Of a stretch of 5,927 nucleotides of DNA, positions 1 through 5,071 are shown one piece after another. The DNA is from Anaerolineales bacterium (lineage in GTDB: Bacteria; Chloroflexota; Anaerolineae; Anaerolineales; UBA6663): assembly GCA_017999235.1 (NCBI GenBank), contig JAGOBN010000284.1, forward strand, positions 1 to 5,927, read 5' to 3'. Numbering within the stretch: the stretch's first letter is position 1; every line of letters begins with the position of its first letter. A model generated the notes under the pieces. That model did no database searches and was not told the origin of the DNA. It saw only the letters and a program-made list of their open reading frames with translations. The position numbers and the translations under genes were made by a program.

Positions 1-250
1 CGCCCTCCGCCAGGTGGCGCTCCAGAGCGCACATATCACACATCATCAACAGCATGCCGCGGGCCGCCGCCACTTTCGACAGGCGTTCGCCGATAGGATC
101 CCCCTGCCGCAGGACAAAGACGTTGTCGTCGAAGAAGAACATCCCAATTACTTCGACACCGTGCGTGCCGGCCTCCAGCTGCGGGAGGATCATCTGGCCC
201 AGCTTATAGCTGGCGGCGCGCGGACTGGCAAAGACGTAGGCGATCTTCAT
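1..250 (-). CDS. DsrE-like small protein, possibly SaoD-type (C-terminus outside window)
   Basis: The gene starts at an ATG (250-248) and stays open to the left edge, giving 83 visible residues. The N-terminus M-K-I-A-Y-V-F-A is a first beta strand as in DsrE/DsrF-type Rossmann-like folds. It is followed by a helix around residues 14-26 and a hydrophobic strand ending G-M-F-F-F-D-D (36-42). Next come a G-D-P-I-G-E-R-L stretch (50-57) and a C-D-M-C motif at Cys71 and Cys74. DsrE-family proteins act in the cytoplasm in sulfur or selenium relay, and a C-x-x-C here could be a redox or persulfide site. The pattern resembles, from memory, the DsrE-related family called SaoD, which is associated with (seleno)protein transport clusters; no other member of such a cluster lies in this window. 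A good AGGAG sits 9 bases upstream of the start. The gene follows the M6 protease gene by 49 bases. The exact subfamily is uncertain because the C-terminus is missing. Confidence 0.72.
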   Translation of the reverse strand, partial: MKIAYVFASPRAASYKLGQMILPQLEAGTHGVEVIGMFFFDDNVFVLRQGDPIGERLSKVAAARGMLLMMCDMCALERHLAEG

Positions 251-259
251 GTGGTCAGG

Positions 260-264
260 CTCCT
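260..264 (-). promoter_or_regulatory. Shine-Dalgarno AGGAG of the DsrE-like gene
   Basis: Read on the minus strand, these bases are AGGAG with a 9-base spacer to the ATG at 250-248. This is one of only two strong ribosome binding sites in the window, and it fixes the start of the partial DsrE-like gene. Confidence 0.7.
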
Positions 265-281
265 GTGAGTGTGGCCGGCCG

Positions 282-296
282 TCTGGCTCAGCCAGA
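282..296 (-). terminator. Small hairpin just after the M6 protease stop (weak terminator candidate)
   Basis: The inverted repeat TCTGGC / GCCAGA has a 3-base loop and begins 3 bases after the TAA of the protease gene (302-300). The stem is only six pairs (a seventh would leave a one-base loop), and no U-run follows. It is therefore not a convincing intrinsic terminator. It might attenuate transcription or protect the 3' end of the message. Confidence 0.25.
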
Positions 297-299
297 GGG

Positions 300-1526
300 T
301 TAGGGGGCCACCGTGACGCGCACCACATCGCCGAGGCTGGCCGCCTCAACGACTTGCACGGTGACTTTTCCAACGGTGACCTGCGCGCCGGACGCGAGCG
401 GCGCCTGGTATTTGTCGGCGAGATCCGGAAAGACTTTGACCGGTCCGGCCCCGCTGAGGATGGCGGTGTCCACCGTATAGACCAGGGCGCCGGCCTTGGG
501 CAAGGCCGCGTCTTCCCCGAATGGGCGCCGGCTTTCGACAACGACGGCCGAAGTCGGCCCGGTGGGGACCATCACCGCCTTGAGCCCGCCCACGGCTTCG
601 ATGGCGGTGAGCGAGACGGTTTGCGCCGGGGTTTGCTGGCAGAAAATCTGGGTATCGTCCAGCCAGCCGAGCAGCCAGCGCTCGTACGCCAGATAGCCCG
701 GCGCCAGGCCGGAGATCAGCCCCATGTTGCTAAATCCGCCGACAAAGCGGTGGGTGTCGCCGGACGCCGCATATAAATCCACCAGGCCCAGCGTGTGGCC
801 GGCCTCATGGTTCAGCCACAAAGCGCCCCAGCTGAGCAGGTCCAGCCCGGAGGCGGTTCCATTCAGAATGATCTGGCCGTCGGCGGTGAGGCCGTCGCCG
901 GGATAGACCGCCGTGAAGGCCGGCCCATAGGAGATGGCGGTGGCGCCGGGGTTGGTCAGCACATAGACGGCCTGGACACCCGTGAAGTCCACGGCCGGAT
1001 CGGCCAGGGTCACCGCTTCCTGCAAGTAAGCCCGGAACTGTCCGAACGACAAGCTGGCGTAGCCGTTCCAGCCGTAGTCGGTGGACAGGCGGCTCATCCG
1101 CAGCCACGCCAGGTGCGGCTCCAATTGGTAATCCAAGCGCCCATACGACACGGCGCGGTAAAACTCGGGCGCGCCGGGCGTGATGCGCGCCAAGGCTTGG
1201 GCCGGCGTCTCGGCGGCGGGCGCATCCGAAAAATCAACCAACAGCACCTTGGCCCGGACCGCGCCGGTTGCTACCATGCGTTCGGGGTAGCGCGGGAAGC
1301 CGAGCCCGACATCGCCCCGCTGGGCGGCCTCGGGCAGCTGGCAGGCGGTGACGCTGGGCAGATTTAATTGGGAAATCAGGGGGAGATAGACTACCGGGCC
1401 GGCCGCCAGGCGCACCTGTCCATAGGCCGGCAGATAGCCGCTGACCACCATCAGCCCGGCCCAGCCAATGAAGGCTCCCAGCCGCAAGCGCCGAACCCAA
1501 ACGACGAGCTGATCGCGATGTGGCAT
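300..1526 (-). CDS. Secreted M6-type zinc metalloprotease (immune inhibitor A-like, short form)
   Basis: This 408-residue protein is predicted to be exported and to cleave proteins outside the cell. The N-terminus has a basic start (R12, R13, R15), a hydrophobic core at about 17-34 and a possible cleavage after A-Y-G (34-36), as in a Sec signal peptide. A V-Y-L-P-L-I stretch follows at 46-51. An F-Y-x-x-x-S-Y-G-R-L block at 122-131 is typical of M6 peptidases. The zinc site H-E-A-G-H-T-L-G-L-V-D covers residues 240-250, with His240 and His244 as ligands and Glu241 as the catalytic base. S-N-M-G at 266-269 fits a Met-turn. Residues from about 300 look beta-rich. Classical immune inhibitor A proteins are much longer, so this is a minimal version with no obvious long propeptide, PKD or MAM module. 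The start at 1526-1524 has GGGAG 6 bases upstream. Family assignment is solid; substrate unknown. Confidence 0.88.
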   Translation of the reverse strand: MPHRDQLVVWVRRLRLGAFIGWAGLMVVSGYLPAYGQVRLAAGPVVYLPLISQLNLPSVTACQLPEAAQRGDVGLGFPRYPERMVATGAVRAKVLLVDFSDAPAAETPAQALARITPGAPEFYRAVSYGRLDYQLEPHLAWLRMSRLSTDYGWNGYASLSFGQFRAYLQEAVTLADPAVDFTGVQAVYVLTNPGATAISYGPAFTAVYPGDGLTADGQIILNGTASGLDLLSWGALWLNHEAGHTLGLVDLYAASGDTHRFVGGFSNMGLISGLAPGYLAYERWLLGWLDDTQIFCQQTPAQTVSLTAIEAVGGLKAVMVPTGPTSAVVVESRRPFGEDAALPKAGALVYTVDTAILSGAGPVKVFPDLADKYQAPLASGAQVTVGKVTVQVVEAASLGDVVRVTVAP

Positions 1527-1532
1527 GAGCGT

Positions 1533-1537
1533 CTCCC
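1533..1537 (-). promoter_or_regulatory. Shine-Dalgarno GGGAG of the M6 protease gene
   Basis: Minus-strand GGGAG lies 6 bases before the ATG at 1526-1524. It supports this start, which also gives a proper signal peptide, over the internal Met codons. Confidence 0.6.
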
Positions 1538-1565
1538 AGGGGGCCTCGGCTTCAGCCCAGGCGCG

Positions 1566-1581
1566 GCCGGCCGAAGCCGGC
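1566..1581 (-). terminator. GC hairpin with UUCG tetraloop after the VOC gene
   Basis: On the minus strand this reads GCCGGC-TTCG-GCCGGC: a perfect 6-pair all-GC stem closed by a C(UUCG)G tetraloop, an unusually stable RNA hairpin. It lies 9 bases after the TGA of the VOC gene (1593-1591) and before the protease Shine-Dalgarno. No U-run follows, so it is at best an imperfect intrinsic terminator. It may instead be a pause or a 3'-end stabiliser separating the esterase-VOC message from the protease gene. Confidence 0.4.
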
Positions 1582-1590
1582 GCTAAGACT

Positions 1591-1995
1591 TCAACGGCCG
1601 TTCACTTGTTCGGCGGTCAGTTCCACCCGGTTGCCGTCCGGGTCCAGCACCACGCTCTCGTAATATCCATCCCCGGTCCAGCGCGGGCCGTCCGCCACGG
1701 CAAAGCCGTCGCTGGCCACACGCGCGGTGAGCGCGTCCACGTCCGCGGGCGTCCCCACCACAAAGGCCAGATGGGCCAGGCCCACGCGCCGGCCGGCCTC
1801 GGCCGCGGCCAGGTCGGGGACGCGCATCAGCTCCAGCCGCGCGCCGCCGGCGTCAAAACTCAGAAAATACGACTCAAACTGCTTGCCGGGGTTGGCATAG
1901 CGGGTGCCGGCCCGCGCGCCCAGGTAGCGCTCGTAGAAGGCGCGCAGCCGCTCCAGATCGCGCGTCCAGACCGCGAGATGTTCCAGGCCGCTCAC
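1591..1995 (-). CDS. VOC-superfamily (glyoxalase/bleomycin-resistance fold) protein, YyaH-like
   Basis: This 134-residue cytoplasmic protein has the two beta-alpha-beta-beta-beta repeats of the vicinal oxygen chelate fold. Repeat one covers about 4-57, with L-E-H-L-A-V-W at the start and A-R-L-E-L-M at its end. Repeat two covers about 72-128, with G-L-A-H-L-A-F-V and ending [10 protein letters not shown]. The four metal ligands of glyoxalase I-type sites are all present: His6, Glu55, His75 and Glu125. The protein is therefore probably an active metal enzyme or binder. The [13 protein letters not shown] block (35-47) resembles the small YyaH-like glyoxalase group, whose substrate is not known to me. 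The start is GTG (1995-1993), fixed because the family's first strand begins at residue 4; it forms a GTGA overlap with the esterase stop. A weak AAGG lies inside the esterase end. Translation is probably coupled to the esterase. Confidence 0.9.
   Translation of the reverse strand: MSGLEHLAVWTRDLERLRAFYERYLGARAGTRYANPGKQFESYFLSFDAGGARLELMRVPDLAAAEAGRRVGLAHLAFVVGTPADVDALTARVASDGFAVADGPRWTGDGYYESVVLDPDGNRVELTAEQVNGR
1992..1995 (-). promoter_or_regulatory. GTGA stop-start overlap coupling esterase and VOC genes
   Basis: On the minus strand the four bases GTGA contain the GTG start of the VOC gene and the TGA stop of the esterase gene. This arrangement usually allows translational coupling by re-initiation, and it is the strongest operon evidence in the window. 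Confidence 0.85.
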
Positions 1996-2960
1996 AGCCA
2001 GGCCTTGATAAAGCGCACCTTCGCCTGATCGTGAAAGTTTCCGCCGCCCTCATGGTGGTTGTAGGGGTAGGCGCGGATCTCTTTCTCGCCGGCGAAGTGG
2101 TTATAGGCGGCGTAGACGGTGGAGGGCGGGCAGATCTCATCCATCAGCCCCACCGAGAACAGCGCGCGGGCGCGCGCCCGGGCCGCGAAGTTCAGGCCGT
2201 CGAAATAGCTCAGGGTGGTGAAGACGGTCTCCACTTTGTCCCGGTGCACCAGGCAGAACTTGGCGATCTCTTGATAGGGATAGCCGTCCGTGATCTCGGT
2301 GGCGCGCCGGTAGTGGCACAGGAAGGGCACATCGGGCAGACAGAGCTTGACGGCCGGATCGAGGCCGGCCGCCGCCAAGGCCAGGCCGCCGCCCTGGCTG
2401 CCGCCGGTCACGGCCACGCGGCTGGAATCCACGGAGGGGTGGCTGCGGGCGGCCTCCACGGCGCGCACGGCGTCGGTGAAGACCCGGCGATAGTAATACG
2501 TGTGCGGCGAGAACACGCCCAGGGTCATGAACCCGGGATGGTGCGGGCTGGCGCCGTCCGGGGCCAGATCGGGCGTATCGCCCTGGCGCCAGGCCGAGCC
2601 TTGGCCGCGCGTATCCATCACCAGGTGCGCGCAGCCGGCGCTGGCCCACAGCAGCCAATCGGTGGGGAAGCCGCGCCCGCCGCCGTAACCGATGTACTCC
2701 ACCACGGCCGGCAGCGGCCCGGTGCGGTAGCGCGGCAGGATCAGCCAGCCCTTGATCGGCTGGCCGGCGTAGCCGTGGAACGTGACGTCAAAGGTTTCCA
2801 GCGCGTCCAGGCCGGCCTCCACGCGCTCGAAGCGGGCTTCTAACGGGCGCGCGCGCGCCTCGCTCAGCGTTGTCTGCCAGAAGGCGTCGAAGTCGGCCGG
2901 CTCGGTGCGCGGCGGCTGATAAGTTTGAAGCTGGTCCAGGGGGAGGTCGAAGTAGGCCAT
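1992..2960 (-). CDS. Acetyl xylan esterase / cephalosporin-C deacetylase family alpha/beta hydrolase
   Basis: This 322-residue carbohydrate deacetylase belongs to carbohydrate esterase family 7, which removes acetyl groups from short xylo-oligosaccharides and cephalosporin C. The N-terminal family block F-D-x-P-L-x-x-L-x-x-Y (4-14) and D-F-D-x-F-W (23-28) are present. The nucleophile Ser188 lies in G-G-S-Q-G-G, Asp274 in G-L-M-D-E-I-C-P-P, and His303 in N-H-H-E-G-G-G. Tyr92 (G-Y-G-G) and Gln189 fit the oxyanion hole. Length and triad positions agree with what I recall of the Thermotoga maritima enzyme TM0077. There is no signal peptide, so it should act in the cytoplasm on imported acetylated sugars. 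The ATG at 2960-2958 is chosen because family homology begins at residue 1; a longer in-frame reading to 3122 would run into moeA. No clear Shine-Dalgarno precedes it. It is coupled to the VOC gene downstream. Reaction class is well supported; the natural substrate is inferred. Confidence 0.93.
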   Translation of the reverse strand: MAYFDLPLDQLQTYQPPRTEPADFDAFWQTTLSEARARPLEARFERVEAGLDALETFDVTFHGYAGQPIKGWLILPRYRTGPLPAVVEYIGYGGGRGFPTDWLLWASAGCAHLVMDTRGQGSAWRQGDTPDLAPDGASPHHPGFMTLGVFSPHTYYYRRVFTDAVRAVEAARSHPSVDSSRVAVTGGSQGGGLALAAAGLDPAVKLCLPDVPFLCHYRRATEITDGYPYQEIAKFCLVHRDKVETVFTTLSYFDGLNFAARARARALFSVGLMDEICPPSTVYAAYNHFAGEKEIRAYPYNHHEGGGNFHDQAKVRFIKAWL

Positions 2961-3009
2961 GGGATGAGGGATTGGGTGATGGATGATTGAAGGATTGCTG
3001 ATTGGGTGA
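2961..3009 (-). repeat. Low-complexity CAATC/CATCC-type tract between moeA and the esterase
   Basis: This 49-base gap is clearly less GC-rich than everything around it. It is made of near-repeats of 5-7 bases; the minus strand reads mainly as CAATC, CATCC and CACCC units. The plus-strand 11-mer gattgggtgat occurs twice exactly, at 2970-2980 and 3000-3010, 30 bases apart, with the second copy running into the moeA stop. The tract leaves the esterase start without a Shine-Dalgarno. It could be slipped-strand repeat growth or an unstructured leader. I see no promoter boxes in it. Confidence 0.6.
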
Positions 3010-4239
3010 TTAGAAGAGGTGAACGTCGGCCCAATCGCCGGCTTGCAGGCCATTGGCATCGGCTGGGGTGACGAGCATGCCATCGGCGAAGACGAGCGTG
3101 AAAATCTGGTTGGATTTGCCAAAGGCCGGTTCGGCCCAGGTCTCGCCGGCGCGCTCGATCAGGCGGGCGGGCGTGTAATCCACGCGGCCGGCCTGCGAGG
3201 CCACGTTGTGCGTCAGGCGGGCGCGCACGCGGCGGCGCGTGGGCCGCGCGGCGCCCTGCAGACGGTAGACGGCCGGCGCCACAAACAAATCGGCCACCAC
3301 CATGGCCGAGACCGGGTTGCCCGGCAGGCCGACCACGGGCTTGCCATCACAGACCGCCAGGATGGCGGGCTTGCCGGGTTTGAGGGCCACGCCGTGGACG
3401 AGCATCCCCGGCCGGCCCAGGGTGTTGATCACGTCGGCGGTCATATCGCGCACGCTGACCGAGCTGCCGGCCGAGAGCACCAGCATCTCGGCGTCCGCCA
3501 GGGCCGCCGCCGCCATGCTTTTCAGCGCCTCGTAATTATCCGGCGCGATGCCGGCCCGCACCGGCACGCCGCCGGCCCGCGCAATCTGGCCGGCCACGGC
3601 GTAGGAGTTGACGTCCCGCACCTGGCCCAGCGCCGGCTCCACCTCGGGCGGCACCACTTCATCGCCGGTGGCCAGCAGCGCCACGCGCGGCCGGCGCGCC
3701 ACGCTGACGCTGGTGAAGCCCAGCGCGGCCAGCCCGCCCAAATCCTGCGCGCGCAAGACATGGCCGGCCGGAAACATCTCGGCGCCGGCGTGGATGTCAT
3801 CGCCCACCTGCAGGACGTTCTCGCCCGGAGCCGCGGCTTTGAGGATTTCCACCTCGTCCGCGCGCGCCATTTGCGTCAGTTCCACCATCACCACGGCATC
3901 GGCGCCGGCCGGCAGCATGCCGCCGGTGTGCACCAGCGCGGCCTGGCCAGGCGCCAGCGCGAAGCCCGGCTCCGCGCCCATCGGCACCTCGCCGGCCACG
4001 GTCACATACGCGGGCAGGGTGGCGCTGGCGCCAAAGGTGTCCTGGGCGCGCACCGCGTAGCCGTCCATCAGCGCGCGCGCAAAGGCCGGCACGGAGACCG
4101 GGGCGCGCACGGCCGCGCCCACCACGCGCTCCAGGGCGACCCCGGTTGGCACGGTCTCCAGCGCCGGCGCGGCGGGCAGGTGTTCAAAGAAAACGCGGAG
4201 GGCTTCGTCCGGCAGCAGGACTTTGAAGAATTCAGGCAT
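3010..4239 (-). CDS. moeA: Molybdopterin molybdotransferase MoeA
   Basis: This 409-residue cytoplasmic enzyme catalyses the last common step of molybdenum cofactor synthesis: insertion of molybdate into adenylylated molybdopterin. The domain order is typical: N-terminal domains with M-D-G-Y-A-V (58-63, Asp59), H-T-G-G-M-L-P-x-G-A-D-A-V-V (104-117) and G-E-N-V-x-x-x-G-D-D-I (139-149). The MoaB/MogA-like central domain has A-T-G-D-E-V (190-195), G-Q-V-R-D-V-N (205-211) and [10 protein letters not shown] (256-265). L-K-P-G-K-P (286-291) and G-L-P-G-N-P-V-S-A (304-312) follow, then the C-terminal beta domain from about 333. The acidic residues match those important in E. coli MoeA (Asp59, Asp142, Asp228 and Asp259 there). 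The usual S-G-G-x-S-V-G is S-A-G-S-S-V-S here. The start at 4239-4237 fits the family (M-P-E-F-F) but lacks a Shine-Dalgarno. No other cofactor-synthesis gene is visible nearby. Confidence 0.95.
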   Translation of the reverse strand: MPEFFKVLLPDEALRVFFEHLPAAPALETVPTGVALERVVGAAVRAPVSVPAFARALMDGYAVRAQDTFGASATLPAYVTVAGEVPMGAEPGFALAPGQAALVHTGGMLPAGADAVVMVELTQMARADEVEILKAAAPGENVLQVGDDIHAGAEMFPAGHVLRAQDLGGLAALGFTSVSVARRPRVALLATGDEVVPPEVEPALGQVRDVNSYAVAGQIARAGGVPVRAGIAPDNYEALKSMAAAALADAEMLVLSAGSSVSVRDMTADVINTLGRPGMLVHGVALKPGKPAILAVCDGKPVVGLPGNPVSAMVVADLFVAPAVYRLQGAARPTRRRVRARLTHNVASQAGRVDYTPARLIERAGETWAEPAFGKSNQIFTLVFADGMLVTPADANGLQAGDWADVHLF

Positions 4240-4248
4240 AAGTAGTTG

Positions 4249-4264
4249 GCCGGCTAAACCCGGC
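4249..4264 (-). other. Short GC hairpin in the moeA leader
   Basis: The 27-base gap before moeA contains the inverted repeat GCCGG / CCGGC with a 6-base loop (stem arms 4249-4253 and 4260-4264). It ends 9 bases before the ATG, where a ribosome binding site would be expected, and no Shine-Dalgarno is present. It could influence moeA translation, or it may be chance given the abundance of CCGG words here. Confidence 0.3.
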
Positions 4265-4266
4265 GT

Positions 4267-5064
4267 TCATGGGCTGGCCGCGGCCCACGCGCCGGCGGCC
4301 ACGATCACGGTCGTGGCGAGGGCGGGGACGGCGGCCGGCGGATGGTCGGCGGCGGCCACCAGCGTCAGCGGGTGGAGGTCCGCGGCGCGCAGCCGGGCCG
4401 CCTCCGCCAAGGGCAGGCGCAGGGCGCGCAGATGATGGCGCGTCCCGAGCACGTCCTGGGCGATCTCCAGGGCCAGCGCCGGCGGGAAGGGCAGGGTCTG
4501 CAGGCTGAGGCCGTAAGCGGCCAGCTCGCGCTGGGCCGCCGCCACTTCCAGCGCCGCGCAGGCTTCGCGCAGGCGCTGGCGGAATTCGGCCTCGCCCCGG
4601 GCCAGATAGAGCGTGTCCGCGCCGCCCAGCCAGAAGAGATCGAGCGCGGCCAGCCCGAGCTGGCTGAGGGCGCGCTTGACCTGATAGCGGACGCCGGCCG
4701 GCGCGAAGCAGTGCGCGTCCACAAAATCATCCGGCGCGCACAGGCCGGCCGCCAGCAGGGCCGCGGCCTCCGTCGGATCGGCCGCGCCTTCGGCGAAGAC
4801 CAGCGCCTGCTCGCGCTGCAGGCGGCCGGCCGCGAACAGCGCGGCCAGGCTGGCGCCGAGGGCCGGCGCCTGCTGCTGGGCATCAAAGACATTGCCGCCG
4901 CGCGCCACGAAGCGGGCCACCGCCGCCGGCAAAGCGGCGGGATCGCCGGCGGCGCCCAGCCCCAGCGTGGTCACCATGAGCGCTTCCCAGGCCGGCTGGT
5001 AGACCAGGCCGTCGAGCGCTTGAGTCGCCCAGCGGGCGGTGGCGGCCGGCGACGCGCAGCGCAT
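4267..5064 (-). CDS. Degenerate aldo/keto reductase-like protein, probably non-catalytic
   Basis: This 265-residue protein, about 28% alanine, has a faint but ordered match to aldo/keto reductases. L-G-L-G-A-A-G (34-40) matches the first barrel strand. A-V-A-R-F-V-A-R-G-G-N-V-F-D (48-61) matches the second, ending in the catalytic Asp position (Asp61). H-C-F-A-P (118-122) with Q-V-K-R-A-L-S-Q-L-G-L (128-138) and L-D-L-F-W-L (141-146) matches the 'single-linkage' region. A-A-Y-G-L-S (182-187) matches a later strand. The Tyr position (five after Asp61) is Ala66, the Lys position is about Gly93 and the His position is Gly147. The C-terminal cofactor-binding part is short. Loss of catalytic residues suggests a structural or regulatory role, or decay without frameshift. 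Start is uncertain: Met1 has no Shine-Dalgarno, and Met30 lies where homology begins. It sits 7 bases after the UbiA stop and 27 before moeA. Confidence 0.6.
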   Translation of the reverse strand: MRCASPAATARWATQALDGLVYQPAWEALMVTTLGLGAAGDPAALPAAVARFVARGGNVFDAQQQAPALGASLAALFAAGRLQREQALVFAEGAADPTEAAALLAAGLCAPDDFVDAHCFAPAGVRYQVKRALSQLGLAALDLFWLGGADTLYLARGEAEFRQRLREACAALEVAAAQRELAAYGLSLQTLPFPPALALEIAQDVLGTRHHLRALRLPLAEAARLRAADLHPLTLVAAADHPPAAVPALATTVIVAAGAWAAASP

Positions 5065-5071
5065 GGCCGGA

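Noticed and set aside
249..776. A 175-codon plus-strand open frame opposite the C-terminal part of the M6 protease.
   Set aside because: It has no recognisable motif or Shine-Dalgarno, and lies opposite a well-supported gene; treated as a shadow frame.
2031..2843. A 270-codon plus-strand open frame opposite the esterase.
   Set aside because: It is rich in His, Gly, Ala and Gln and has no recognisable domain. The minus strand holds a complete catalytic triad in the right order.
2961..3122. An N-terminal extension of the esterase frame up to an ATG at 3122.
   Set aside because: It would overlap moeA by over 100 bases and translate the low-complexity tract into Pro/Ser/His/Ile repeats. Family homology begins at the Met at 2960.
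3019..4245. A 408-codon plus-strand open frame running the full length of moeA on the opposite strand.
   Set aside because: Its translation is a His/Arg/Gly/Gln-rich mixture with no family motif. It is the expected mirror frame of a high-GC gene with strong third-position GC; moeA on the minus strand has every family motif.
4267..5064. The reductase-like gene as a pseudogene.
   Set aside because: There is no frameshift or internal stop and the frame is intact. Missing catalytic residues alone do not show decay, so it is kept as a coding gene with a probably non-enzymatic role.
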